Source: Pseudomonas fluorescens
GTDB lineage: Bacteria > Pseudomonadota > Gammaproteobacteria > Pseudomonadales > Pseudomonadaceae
DNA length: 64,000 nucleotides
Assembly: GCF_902498065.1 (NCBI RefSeq)
Contig: NZ_CABVIR010000009.1
Coordinates: 214,786 to 278,785 of the forward strand
Reading direction: 5' to 3'
A model generated the notes under the pieces. That model saw only the letters and a program-made list of their open reading frames with translations. It did no database searches and was not told the DNA's origin. Positions within the stretch are counted from its first letter, which is position 1, and each line of letters opens with the position of its first letter. The translations under genes were made by a program, and so were the position numbers. Below are positions 24,571 through 33,106 of the stretch, in pieces.

Positions 24571-26007
24571 TCAGCGTTTGTTGCCGCCCAGGCCACCGAG
24601 GAGTCCGCCCAGACCACCGCCGGTCCCGCCATTGGCCAACCCGCCAACGCCGGTGACGGTATTGCCCAAGGAGGTGACAGTGTTACCCAGTGCCGCAGTG
24701 ACCGGGTTGGCATTGCTGGCGACAATCGCGCCGCCGAGGTTGGCGACCGCGCCGCCGGCCTGGCCGGTCAGACCCGCGATCGGACTGCCGAGGCCGGTGG
24801 CGGCGCCGACGTTTTGGGTGAGGCCGGTGACGGCGCTGGTCACCGGGTTGAGCGCTGTGCCGATGTTGCCACCGACGCTGGCCAGTGCGGCGGTGGGGCC
24901 GAGATTGGCGACACCGCTGCCGCCCAGGCCGCCGCCTACAGTGGCGACCAGATTGCCGCCGGCAACAGCGTTTTTGCCAGCCGTGCCGACCACCCCGTTA
25001 CTGGCGCCCAGGCCCTGGCCGAGATTGACCACCGCGCCGCCGACGGTTTCCAGCAGGCCGTTGCCACCCAGACCACCGCCGCTGCCGGTGCCTGAATCCT
25101 TGCCGTTGGACACCAGGCCACCAGCCTTGCCAACCGCGGTGCCGGTGTCGCTCAGGGCGTTGCCGAGGGTGTCGGTCACTGGATTGCCATTGCCGGCATC
25201 GGCGACGTTGTCACCCACGCCATCGACGGTATCGCCGACTTTCTTGATCACGCCTTTGAGCGGATCGCCCAGGCCGGTGGCGTCGCCCACTTTGTCCGTG
25301 GTGTTCTCGACCAGGGCAATCACCGGCACCAGTTTGCTTCCGACTTCCTTGGTCACCGAACCCAAAGGACCTGTGGTGGTTGCGGTGCTCAAGGTGTCGC
25401 CGAGCATGGTGACTCTCTCGCCGACGCCATCGAGCACTGGCGCGACTTTGGTGACCACGCCGCCCACCAGCGGGACGCTGCTGGTCGCGGTGGCGAGCTT
25501 GCCGCTGACATCGGAGACACCGTTGCCGACATCCTGTACCACGCCGCCCACCGAGGCGGCCGTGACGCCAAGGCCATTCGGGTCGGTGGCCAGTTTGCCA
25601 ATGCCGTTGCCCAAGCCGTCACCCAGTGTGGTGACCACATTGCCGGCGGTGTTGGCGACGCTTTGAACCACGCCACCCACCACGGGAACTGAACTCAGGG
25701 AATTGCCGAGCTGCCCGACGCCATCGCCGAGGCCGCTGACGGTTGTGCCGACATCCTGTACCAGTGTGGTGGTCACCAGCGGCGAGACAGTCGGCGTGGT
25801 CGGGCCACCACCGCCTGTACCTCCACCGGTGCCGCCGCCCGTACCGCCACCACTTGCGCCACCGGCGCCCGTCGTGTTCGTGCTGTCAGGGGACGAGCCG
25901 TCGGAGCTGCTGTGATGACCACCGCCGCCGCTGCTGCATCCGGTCAGGCCGAGAGAGAGGACAAGCGCCAATGCTGTTGCCGAATTACACCAAACGTGAG
26001 TGTTCAT
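24571..26007 (-). CDS. Gly/Val-rich repetitive lipoprotein, putative adhesin; candidate TpsB cargo
   Basis: 478 aa from ATG 26007 (AAGGAA upstream). Lipobox SLGLTGC, then a Ser/Gly/His linker with GGGTGGGTGGGTGGGG (about residues 50-70), then some 400 residues of imperfect repeats about 30 long built on VPLVGGVV, VGDGLGNGIG and LGNTVT-type units. The end is Gly-rich (GGGLGGLLGGLGGNKR). By eye the mature chain has no Phe, Trp or Tyr and no Cys besides the lipidated one. Such proteins are often labelled collagen-like in Pseudomonas, but a regular Gly-X-Y pattern is not evident. It lies upstream of the TpsB gene on the same strand and close to the PprB-controlled tad locus, so a surface role is likely. 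Confidence 0.72.
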   Translation of the reverse strand: MNTHVWCNSATALALVLSLGLTGCSSGGGGHHSSSDGSSPDSTNTTGAGGASGGGTGGGTGGGTGGGGPTTPTVSPLVTTTLVQDVGTTVSGLGDGVGQLGNSLSSVPVVGGVVQSVANTAGNVVTTLGDGLGNGIGKLATDPNGLGVTAASVGGVVQDVGNGVSDVSGKLATATSSVPLVGGVVTKVAPVLDGVGERVTMLGDTLSTATTTGPLGSVTKEVGSKLVPVIALVENTTDKVGDATGLGDPLKGVIKKVGDTVDGVGDNVADAGNGNPVTDTLGNALSDTGTAVGKAGGLVSNGKDSGTGSGGGLGGNGLLETVGGAVVNLGQGLGASNGVVGTAGKNAVAGGNLVATVGGGLGGSGVANLGPTAALASVGGNIGTALNPVTSAVTGLTQNVGAATGLGSPIAGLTGQAGGAVANLGGAIVASNANPVTAALGNTVTSLGNTVTGVGGLANGGTGGGLGGLLGGLGGNKR

Positions 26008-26437
26008 GAGTGAGATTCCTTGCACCTGTAACAACGTCGTTGTTTTCGATAGCTCGCCGGTTCTGTCGTCGGCAATGCCTTCGTCCGTTGTCCACATAAC
26101 AATCGCAAAGGCTCTGAATCACCATTCTCCAGTTGGTATTAACCCCTTATATACGGGCGTGCGGGTGCCGCCTAAGGACTAATACCTTGGGAGAAGTGTC
26201 AAAGAAAAATCCGTTTTAAATCAATGGGGCAGTTTTAGGGGGGAGGGTTGGAGGCAGCAGAAAAACTTAAGTTATATATACACAATTAACCAGGTATCCA
26301 TCCCGAGTCACTGACCCGACGCGATCCTGTGGGAGCTGGCTTGCCAGCGATGGCGGCCTGAAAATCAACGCACATCCGAAGGTCTCATCGCTGGCAAGCC
26401 AGCGCCTGCAGGTTATGTGTGGGGTTCGAATCTGCTG
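26008..26437. promoter_or_regulatory. Upstream region of the lipoprotein adhesin, with a REP pair
   Basis: 430 nt without a gene. The left half should hold the leftward promoter of the adhesin/TpsB unit: on the minus strand a TTGACA near 26207 and a TTAGTCCTTAG box (26172-26182) like the one before flp. 26230-26295 is AT-rich (AAGTTATATATACACAATT). The right part is a REP pair (26327-26412). The MaoC gene to the right ends in this region. Confidence 0.45.
26327..26412. repeat. REP pair (GCTGGC variant)
   Basis: Left arm 26327-26352 (CTGTGGGAGCTGGCTTGCCA then GCGATG) and right arm 26387-26412 (CATCGCTGGCAAGCCAGCGC then CTGCAG) are inverted copies with a few mismatches. It lies between the adhesin control region and the end of the MaoC gene. 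Confidence 0.85.
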
Positions 26438-27292
26438 TCAGGCAACCGGTCGCCATTGCCCGACCATGTGCTCCAGCTCCGCCGCGCCTACCAATTGGAA
26501 ATCGCCGCTGGCCCCCGCTGTGCTGGCGAGCAGAGTCACCTCGCTGGGCAGGCGTACCGGCTTGCGAAACTGCACGGCAATCTCGACGTTGGCGATCGGT
26601 AAGTGATCGCTCAGCGCCGCGAGTGTCCGCGCCTTGTTCCACAACCCATGGGCAATGGCTGTCGGGAAACCGAACAGTTTGGCGCTCATTGCACTCAGGT
26701 GAATCGGGTTGTAGTCCCCGGACACTTTGGCGTATTGCCGGCCAATGTCTGCCGGCGCTTTCCAGCGGGTGACTTCAGTCAGCGACAACGTCGAAGTCAG
26801 CACATCCTCGACCGGCTCGCCTTCCAGTTTGACCCCGCGACAGAGCATCCGGCTTTGCGCTTCCCACAACGGCCCGAGCTGATCATCGAGCGTGGTCAGC
26901 AGGTCGAACGTCGCCCCCTTGGCATGGGGTTGCAGGTTCTGCACCTGCACGCTGACCCGCGCACGGTTGACGCCGCCCATGGGCCGCAGGACGCGAATGC
27001 GGTTGCTCAGATGAATCAACCCCAGCAGCGGGAAGGGGAAATCCTTGGCAGTCAGCCGTTGCATCTGCAACGCAAACGCCAGGATGTGGGGATACGTCGG
27101 CGGCAACAAACCATTGTCGGCAAACCCGCAGACGTTGCGATAAGCCGCCAGGCGTTTCGGATCGACATCGACCCAGCAACGCAAACCCGAATCGGGCAGC
27201 GTCGTGCCGGTGATCTTGCGGCGCGTCGCGGCCTGCACGTACAACCCTGGCAGGCTCGGTTCGCGGTTGAGTGTGTGCCAATCAGTGATCAT
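26438..27292 (-). CDS. MaoC-like (R)-hydratase, hot-dog fold
   Basis: 284 aa. The C-terminal half carries the hydratase motif DIGRQYAKVSGDYNPIHLS (residues about 178-196, catalytic Asp and His) and FPTAIAHGLWNKARTLAAL. The N-terminal half is a second, catalytically bare hot-dog-like domain. Enzymes of this type hydrate trans-2-enoyl thioesters to (R)-3-hydroxyacyl forms or do the reverse. It starts two nt after the stop of the FabG-like gene, so the two form an operon, and with the divergent thiolase they cover three steps of acyl-chain chemistry. Confidence 0.85.
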   Translation of the reverse strand: MITDWHTLNREPSLPGLYVQAATRRKITGTTLPDSGLRCWVDVDPKRLAAYRNVCGFADNGLLPPTYPHILAFALQMQRLTAKDFPFPLLGLIHLSNRIRVLRPMGGVNRARVSVQVQNLQPHAKGATFDLLTTLDDQLGPLWEAQSRMLCRGVKLEGEPVEDVLTSTLSLTEVTRWKAPADIGRQYAKVSGDYNPIHLSAMSAKLFGFPTAIAHGLWNKARTLAALSDHLPIANVEIAVQFRKPVRLPSEVTLLASTAGASGDFQLVGAAELEHMVGQWRPVA

Positions 27293-27294
27293 CG

Positions 27295-28647
27295 CTAAGC
27301 CCCCAAAACACTTTGTCCACAGACCCGCAGCGCTTGTCCGGTGAACGCGCCTGTGCCCGGTTGTGCCAGCCAGGCCACCGCTTCGGCAACGTCTTGCGGC
27401 AGGCCGCCCTGGCCCAGCGAACTCATGCGTCGGCCGGCTTCACGCAGGCCGAACGGAATGTGCGCAGTCATTTGCGTCTCGATGAACCCCGGCGCCACCG
27501 CGTTGATGCTGATGCCGCGCGCGTTGAGCAGCGGCGCCCAGGCCTGGGCCAGACCGATCAAACCCGCCTTGCTCGCCGCGTAATTGGTTTGTCCTCGATT
27601 GCCGGCGATGCCGCTGATGGACGCCAGCAAAATAACCCGGCCGTTGTCGCGCAAGGTGCCACTGTCGAGCAATGCCTTGGTCAACACTTGCGGGGCATTG
27701 AGGTTGACCGCGAGCACCGCGTCCCAGAATTCCGGGGTCATGTTGGCCAGGGTTTTATCGCGGGTGATACCGGCGTTGTGCACCACGATGTCGACGCCGT
27801 CAGGTAACTGTTCGATCAACTGCGTGGCGGCATCTTCGGCGCAGATGTCCAGGGTGATGCTGCGTCCGCCGAGGCGTGCGGCGAGGGCGTCGAGATCGGT
27901 TTTCGCCGCAGGCACGTCGAGCAGGATCACTTCGGCGCCGTCACGGGCCAGGGTTTCGGCAATCGATGCACCGATGCCGCGCGCGGCGCCGGTGACCAGC
28001 GCCTTGCGCCCCGACAACGGACGCGTCCAGTCCGTCACCGGCGTGGCGCAGGGGGTCAGACCAATCACTTGCCCGGAGACGAACGCACTTTTTGGCGAAA
28101 GGAAAAACCGCAGCGGGCCTTCCAGTTGATCCTCGGCACCTTCGCCGACGTGAATCAGTTGCAAGGTGCCGCCACTGCGCAGTTCCTTGGCCAGCGAACG
28201 ACTGAAACCTTCCAGGGCACGCTGAGCGCTGGCCGCAAACGGATCGCTCAACGTCTGCGGCGCGCGCCCGAGCATGACCAGGTGCGCAGAGTCGTCGAGG
28301 TTTTTCATCAGTGGCTGGAAGAACTCGCGCAGCTGTTTGAGCTGGTCGGTGTGCACCAGATGACTGGCGTCGAACACCACTGCCTTTAGCTTCGGGCCGT
28401 GACCGGGAATCCACGCGGTGGCGATCGAAGGCTCGCTGCCGTAGCTGTAAATCGCATCGGTCAGGCGGTTGGCGAAAGCGCTGACGTTCTGTGCCAGCGG
28501 CCCGCCGCCGATCAACAGCGCCCCTTCGACAGGACGCAGTCGGCCCGCCTGCCAGCGTTCCAGCCGAACCGGCGCCGGCAGACCCAAGGCCCCGACCAGA
28601 CGATGGCCGATGGATGAATTGACGAAGTCGATATAGCGGTCAGACAT
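27295..28647 (-). CDS. FabG-like 3-oxoacyl-thioester reductase, long (450 aa) form
   Basis: The C-terminal 240 residues are a classical SDR: TGAARGIG cofactor motif (about 213-220), VHNAGIT, Ser in ASISGIAGNRG and Y-x-x-x-K in TNYAASKAG. The N-terminal 205 residues form an additional, non-catalytic Rossmann-like region, as in the FabG4-type high-molecular-weight reductases. Likely NADH- or NADPH-dependent reduction of 3-oxoacyl thioesters. The gene is divergent from the thiolase with a 172-nt shared upstream region and is followed immediately by the MaoC gene. PA4786 of P. aeruginosa appears to be the counterpart. Confidence 0.87.
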   Translation of the reverse strand: MSDRYIDFVNSSIGHRLVGALGLPAPVRLERWQAGRLRPVEGALLIGGGPLAQNVSAFANRLTDAIYSYGSEPSIATAWIPGHGPKLKAVVFDASHLVHTDQLKQLREFFQPLMKNLDDSAHLVMLGRAPQTLSDPFAASAQRALEGFSRSLAKELRSGGTLQLIHVGEGAEDQLEGPLRFFLSPKSAFVSGQVIGLTPCATPVTDWTRPLSGRKALVTGAARGIGASIAETLARDGAEVILLDVPAAKTDLDALAARLGGRSITLDICAEDAATQLIEQLPDGVDIVVHNAGITRDKTLANMTPEFWDAVLAVNLNAPQVLTKALLDSGTLRDNGRVILLASISGIAGNRGQTNYAASKAGLIGLAQAWAPLLNARGISINAVAPGFIETQMTAHIPFGLREAGRRMSSLGQGGLPQDVAEAVAWLAQPGTGAFTGQALRVCGQSVLGA

Positions 28648-28819
28648 GGAACGCGCTCCAGCAGCTGGGGTTCAAAGTGTGGACCACGAATGGCAATCAG
28701 TCGTTCGATCCACGAGATAAGGCCTACGCTTGGACATTGCAGATTGGTTTTATCCCGGGATTTTGTGGCGATCCCTGTAGGGGTTTAGCGCACATTTGGA
28801 TTTTCATCAGGAGCTTTTC

Positions 28820-30097
28820 ATGACTCAGCTGCGTCGCGTCGCGATCATCGGCGGTAACCGGATTCCCTTCGCCCGCTCCAACGGGCCGTACGCCACCGCG
28901 AGTAACCAGGCGATGCTCACCGCCGCACTCGAAGGCCTGATCGAGCGTTTCAACCTGCACGGTTTGCGCATGGGCGAAGTGGCGGCGGGCGCAGTGCTCA
29001 AGCATTCCCGGGACTTCAACCTGACCCGCGAATGCGTGCTTGGCTCACGGCTGTCGCCGACCACGCCGGCCTATGACATTCAGCAAGCGTGCGGCACCGG
29101 TCTGGAAGCGGCGTTGCTGGTAGCCAATAAAATCGCTCTGGGCCAGATTGAGTGCGGCATTGCCGGTGGCGTCGACACCACGTCCGACGCGCCGATCGGC
29201 ATCAACGAAGGGCTGCGCAAAATCCTCCTGCAGGCCAACCGTGCCAAGACCACTGGCGACAAACTGAAAACCTTTTTGCAACTGCGGCCTGGGCATCTCA
29301 TTCCGGAGTTTCCGCGCAACGGCGAGCCGCGCACTGGACTGTCGATGGGCGATCATTGCGAGTTGATGGCGCAGACCTGGAGCATTCCGCGCGCCGAGCA
29401 GGATCAACTGGCGCTGGAAAGTCATCAGAAAATGGCAGCGTCGTATACCGAAGGCTGGCACAACGACCTGATGACGCCGTTTCTCGGTCTGACCCGCGAC
29501 AACAACCTGCGCCCGGACCTGACCCTGGAAAAACTCGCCTCGCTCAAACCCGCCTTCGAGAAAAGCGCCAAAGGCACGCTGACCGCCGGTAACTCGACGC
29601 CGCTCACCGACGGCGCGTCGCTGGTGCTGCTGGGCAGTGAAGAATGGGCGAAGGAGCGCGGCTTGCCGATCCTCGCGTATTTGCGCGATGGCGAGGCGGC
29701 GGCGGTGGATTTTGTCAACGGTGCCGAAGGGCTGTTGATGGCGCCGGTGTACGCGGTGCCGCGTTTGCTGGCGCGCAATGGCCTGACCTTGCAGGACTTC
29801 GATTACTACGAAATCCACGAAGCCTTCGCCGCGCAAGTGCTCTGCACCTTGAAGGCCTGGGAAGATCCGGAGTACTGCAAAACCCGCTTGGGCCGGGACG
29901 CGCCACTCGGCTCCATCGACCGCAGCCGGCTCAACGTCAAAGGCAGTTCGCTGGCGGCGGGGCATCCGTTTGCCGCCACTGGCGGACGTATTGTGGCGAG
30001 CCTGGCGAAGTTGCTCGACGCTGCAGGCAAGGGGCGAGGGCTGATCTCGATTTGTGCGGCGGGTGGGCAAGGCGTCACCGCAATCGTTGAGCGTTGA
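28820..30097 (+). CDS. Acetyl-CoA/acyl-CoA C-acyltransferase (thiolase, FadI-like)
   Basis: 425 aa. Acylated Cys91 in QQACGTGLEAA, His in YYEIHEAFAAQVLC, SSLAAGHPFAATGGRI, and the second Cys in ISICAAGGQG complete the thiolase active site. ATG 28820 follows CAGGAG; eight codons upstream are untranslated. It condenses or cleaves 3-oxoacyl-CoA. Clustered with a divergent SDR and a MaoC hydratase as in the PA4785-PA4786 region, it probably serves fatty-acid or polyketide-like chain turnover; direction and chain length cannot be read from the sequence. Confidence 0.88.
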   Translation: MTQLRRVAIIGGNRIPFARSNGPYATASNQAMLTAALEGLIERFNLHGLRMGEVAAGAVLKHSRDFNLTRECVLGSRLSPTTPAYDIQQACGTGLEAALLVANKIALGQIECGIAGGVDTTSDAPIGINEGLRKILLQANRAKTTGDKLKTFLQLRPGHLIPEFPRNGEPRTGLSMGDHCELMAQTWSIPRAEQDQLALESHQKMAASYTEGWHNDLMTPFLGLTRDNNLRPDLTLEKLASLKPAFEKSAKGTLTAGNSTPLTDGASLVLLGSEEWAKERGLPILAYLRDGEAAAVDFVNGAEGLLMAPVYAVPRLLARNGLTLQDFDYYEIHEAFAAQVLCTLKAWEDPEYCKTRLGRDAPLGSIDRSRLNVKGSSLAAGHPFAATGGRIVASLAKLLDAAGKGRGLISICAAGGQGVTAIVER

Positions 30098-30105
30098 ATC
30101 AAGAC

Positions 30106-30197
30106 CTGTGGGAGCGAGCCTGCTCGCGATGGCTGCGGCACATTCAACATTAATGTCGTCTGACAGTCCGCCATCGCGAGCAGGCTCGCTCCCACAG
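30106..30197. repeat. REPIN (GCGAGCCTGCTCGC variant)
   Basis: Two perfect 27-nt inverted arms, 30106-30132 and 30171-30197, 38 nt apart. The arm begins CTGTGGGAGCGAGCCTGCTC. It sits between the thiolase and the AraC regulator and may also terminate transcription. Confidence 0.93.
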
Positions 30198-30275
30198 GGG
30201 ATCAGCGGTGTTGAATGCGGGAGTGGCTTGGCCTAACGTCGACTCTTTAGCAACCTTGCGACACAAGGCTCATCA

Positions 30276-31067
30276 ATGCCGACTAACGGACAACTCTCCC
30301 TCGAACGGACAATTCCCGCACTGACCGTGCTGCCGCGCCCACTGTATGCGCGGGCGGAAAGCCTGAATGCCGGTTCGTGGACGCCGTCTCACCGCCACGA
30401 CTGGGTGCAGTTTTCCTACGCGATCAGCGGCGTTCTCGGTGTGCACACTGCCGAGGGCAGTTTCTTTGCGCCGCCGCAGTGGGGGATCTGGATTCCGGCG
30501 GATGTCGAGCATCAAGTCGTGACCTCGATGCGCGCCGAGATGCGCAGCCTTTATGTGCGTCGTGAGGATTGCCAATGGGCGGACGACCGGTGTCGGGTGC
30601 TGGAGGTGACGCCGCTGGCCCGGGAGTTGATCAAGAGTTTTTGCCTGCTGCCCGTGGAATATCCACAGGGCGACAGCCCGCAAGCGCGGCTGGTGAGTGT
30701 GTTGCTGGACCAGTTGGCGAATCTGCCCGAAGTCGGTTTCTCGCTGCCGTTGCCGCGCCATGAGCGCTTGCTGGGCCTGTGCAACGAGCTGATCGAAAGT
30801 CCGGAGCGCAACGTGACCTTGCAGGAGTGGGCGCAGCGACTGGGCACGTCGGAGAAAACCCTGATGCGCTTGTTCCAGCGTGAAACCGGGCTGAGTTTTC
30901 GCAGCTGGCGGCAACGGATGCGGCTACTGTCATCGTTGAGTTTGCTGGAGGAGGGGGACAGCGTGACGAATGCCGCGTTGTCGTGTGGATATGACTCGAC
31001 GTCGGCGTTTATTGCGGCATTCAAAGGGTTGTTCGGGTTTACGCCGGGAGAATTGTTTCGGCAGTGA
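30276..31067 (+). CDS. AraC-family transcriptional regulator with cupin sensor domain
   Basis: 263 aa. N-terminal cupin (SHRHDWVQFSYAISGVL, WIPADVEHQV, residues about 38-95) and a C-terminal double helix-turn-helix (LQEWAQRLGTSEKTLMRLFQ, then VTNAALSCGYDSTSAFIAAF and a closing GFTPGELFRQ). This architecture is that of NimR/YdeO-like regulators of transporters. No direct target is adjacent; the upstream thiolase cluster is separated by a REPIN. The P. aeruginosa counterpart PA4787 also follows the thiolase and SDR genes. Confidence 0.88.
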   Translation: MPTNGQLSLERTIPALTVLPRPLYARAESLNAGSWTPSHRHDWVQFSYAISGVLGVHTAEGSFFAPPQWGIWIPADVEHQVVTSMRAEMRSLYVRREDCQWADDRCRVLEVTPLARELIKSFCLLPVEYPQGDSPQARLVSVLLDQLANLPEVGFSLPLPRHERLLGLCNELIESPERNVTLQEWAQRLGTSEKTLMRLFQRETGLSFRSWRQRMRLLSSLSLLEEGDSVTNAALSCGYDSTSAFIAAFKGLFGFTPGELFRQ

Positions 31068-31074
31068 CGGCCTC

Positions 31075-31139
31075 ATCGCGGGCAAGCCCGCTCCCACAAG
31101 GACAGCGCAAAACTCTGTGGGAGCGGGCTTGCCCGCGAT
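31075..31139. repeat. REP pair, outward-facing arms
   Basis: Perfect 24-nt arms ATCGCGGGCAAGCCCGCTCC+CACA (31075-31098) and its reverse complement (31116-31139), only 17 nt apart. The order of arms is reversed relative to the REPIN at 30106. Located between convergent araC-type and chemoreceptor genes. Confidence 0.92.
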
Positions 31140-31159
31140 TGACGCGACGCGATGCTGGA

Positions 31160-33106
31160 TCAGGTTTTGAAACGGCGAACCAATCCGTCCAGCTCATTCG
31201 ACAACCCGGCCAGGCTCTGCGAATCAAGCCGCGCCGAGTTCGCCAGTTCGGCCACCAACTGTGCATCGCCATGAATCTGGCTGATGTGCCGGTTAATGTC
31301 TTCGGCCACCTGATGCTGCTGTTCCGCGGCAGTGGCGATCTGGGTGTTCATGTCGCGGATCACGTCCACCGATTCACGAATCAGCCCGAAGCTGCTGCGC
31401 GCCTCGCCGATGCGGGTCACCGACTGTTGCGACACTTCCAGGCTTGCATGCATCTGCTGAGTGACCTGGCTGGTGCGCTTGGCAAGATTACCGAGCAGGC
31501 CGTCGATTTCCGCCGTGGAGTCGGCCGTGCGTTTGGCCAGTGCCCGCACTTCGTCCGCCACCACCGCAAAACCGCGACCTTGTTCACCGGCCCGCGCCGC
31601 CTCGATAGCGGCGTTCAGCGCCAGCAGGTTGGTCTGTTCGGCGATTGAACGGATAGTCCCGAGAATCGATTGGATGTCATTGCTGTCGCGCTCAAGTTGT
31701 TGCATCGACTGCGCCGATTGTTCGATTTCCTGGCTCAGGCGATCAACGCTGGTCACGGCTGCATCAATCTGTTGCTGACCTTCGCGCGCCTGGCGCTGGC
31801 CACTGTCGGCCGACTCAGCCGCCTGGCTGCACGAGCGTGCGACTTCGTTGGCGGTGGCGACCATTTCGTGGAACGCGGTGGACACCATGTCCACGGCTTC
31901 ACGCTGACGTCCGGCCGCTTCGGCCATGTCGCTGGAGACCTGGGTCGAGCTCTTGGAGGTGGCGAGGATTTTGGTCGCGGCGCCGCCGATGCTTTGAATC
32001 AGGTTGCGAATCGCGGTCAGGAACTGGTTGAACCAGTTGGCCAGTTGCGCGGTTTCGTCGCTGCCACGGATTTGCAGGTTTTTGGTCAGGTCGCCTTCAC
32101 CCTGGGCGATACCTTCCAGGCCATCGGCCACGCTGCGGATCGGACGCACGATGACGCTGGCGAAACTGGCGCCGACGATGGCGAAGACCACGGCCAGCAC
32201 GGCGGCGATGATTGCGATCAACCAGGTCAGTTGGGTCGCGGTGCTCATCACATCGCTTTGCTTGATCAGGCCGATGAAGGTCCAGCCCAGTTGCTCGGAC
32301 GGCCAGACGTTGGCCATGTAGCGCTCGCCATTGAGTTCGACTTCGACCAGGCCTTTGCCGGCCTTGGCCAGTTGCGCATAACCCTCGCCGAGGCTGCCCA
32401 GGGCCTTGAAGTTGTTTTCCGGTTGTTTCGGATCGACCAGGACGGTGCCGGAGTTTTCCAGCAACATCAGGTAGCCGGTTTCGCCGAGCTTGATCTGTTT
32501 GACCAGTTCGGTGAGTTGTTTGAGCGAAACGTCGATGCTGACCACGCCGCCGTTGGTGCCCAGCTTGTTGTCGATGGTGCGTACGGTGCTGACGTAGGAC
32601 GTATCATTTTCGGCCCAGTAATAGGCCTCGGTGCGGAACGGCTTGCCCGGTTTGGCCTGGGCCGCCTTGTACCACGGACGCTGGCGCGGGTCGTAGTTGG
32701 CCAGCTTGGCATCGTCCGGCCACGACACGTAACCGCCGGCCGCTGTGCCGAGGATCGCGTAGGCGTAGGACGGATGGGCGTTGCCCAGGTCTTGCAGGAA
32801 GCCGAAGACTTTTTTGTCCATCTCGCCTTGGGGAATGCTGGCGGCGTTGGCATTCATGTAGGTCTTGAGGCTGTCGTCGGAGTTTGTGATCAGCGGTTGC
32901 TTGGCCAGGTATTCGACGTTCTGGCTGATGCCGTCGAAGAACAGTTGCATGGCGTTGCTGACCTGACGGATCTCGCGACCGCTGTTGTCGACGAATTCGT
33001 CCTTGGCATCACTGCGCAAGTTCAGCACAACGAGGGTGGCAACCAGTACCACGGGCAAGCAGGCAATGATTGCAAACGCCCACGTCAACTTCTGTTTGAT
33101 GTTCAT
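31160..33106 (-). CDS. Methyl-accepting chemotaxis protein with periplasmic dCACHE sensor
   Basis: 648 aa. TM1 at about residues 9-30, dCACHE domain about 35-270 (NYDPRQRPWYKAAQA and VVSIDVSLKQLTELV are typical), TM2 about 283-305, HAMP (IVRPIRSVADGLEGIAQGEG), and a signalling hairpin with EQGRGFAVVADEVRALAKR. The domain set matches Pseudomonas receptors for amino acids or organic acids, but the ligand cannot be assigned from these residues. No CheR-binding pentapeptide is visible at the C-terminus. A sigma-28-like promoter lies about 150 nt upstream. Confidence 0.92.
   Translation of the reverse strand: MNIKQKLTWAFAIIACLPVVLVATLVVLNLRSDAKDEFVDNSGREIRQVSNAMQLFFDGISQNVEYLAKQPLITNSDDSLKTYMNANAASIPQGEMDKKVFGFLQDLGNAHPSYAYAILGTAAGGYVSWPDDAKLANYDPRQRPWYKAAQAKPGKPFRTEAYYWAENDTSYVSTVRTIDNKLGTNGGVVSIDVSLKQLTELVKQIKLGETGYLMLLENSGTVLVDPKQPENNFKALGSLGEGYAQLAKAGKGLVEVELNGERYMANVWPSEQLGWTFIGLIKQSDVMSTATQLTWLIAIIAAVLAVVFAIVGASFASVIVRPIRSVADGLEGIAQGEGDLTKNLQIRGSDETAQLANWFNQFLTAIRNLIQSIGGAATKILATSKSSTQVSSDMAEAAGRQREAVDMVSTAFHEMVATANEVARSCSQAAESADSGQRQAREGQQQIDAAVTSVDRLSQEIEQSAQSMQQLERDSNDIQSILGTIRSIAEQTNLLALNAAIEAARAGEQGRGFAVVADEVRALAKRTADSTAEIDGLLGNLAKRTSQVTQQMHASLEVSQQSVTRIGEARSSFGLIRESVDVIRDMNTQIATAAEQQHQVAEDINRHISQIHGDAQLVAELANSARLDSQSLAGLSNELDGLVRRFKT

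Noticed and set aside
24578..25666. 362-codon proline-rich open frame on the plus strand
   Set aside because: It is the exact antisense of the Gly/Val-rich lipoprotein gene; Gly/Val codons read backwards give Pro and Thr. No RBS, no domain.
28648..28819. tRNA gene in the thiolase/SDR gap
   Set aside because: A GGTTCAAAG-like stretch resembles a T-loop, but no acceptor or anticodon stems can be paired around it.
30106..30197. CRISPR-like repeats
   Set aside because: The recurring 25-29-nt units are inverted REP arms scattered between genes, not direct repeats with uniform spacers; no cas genes.
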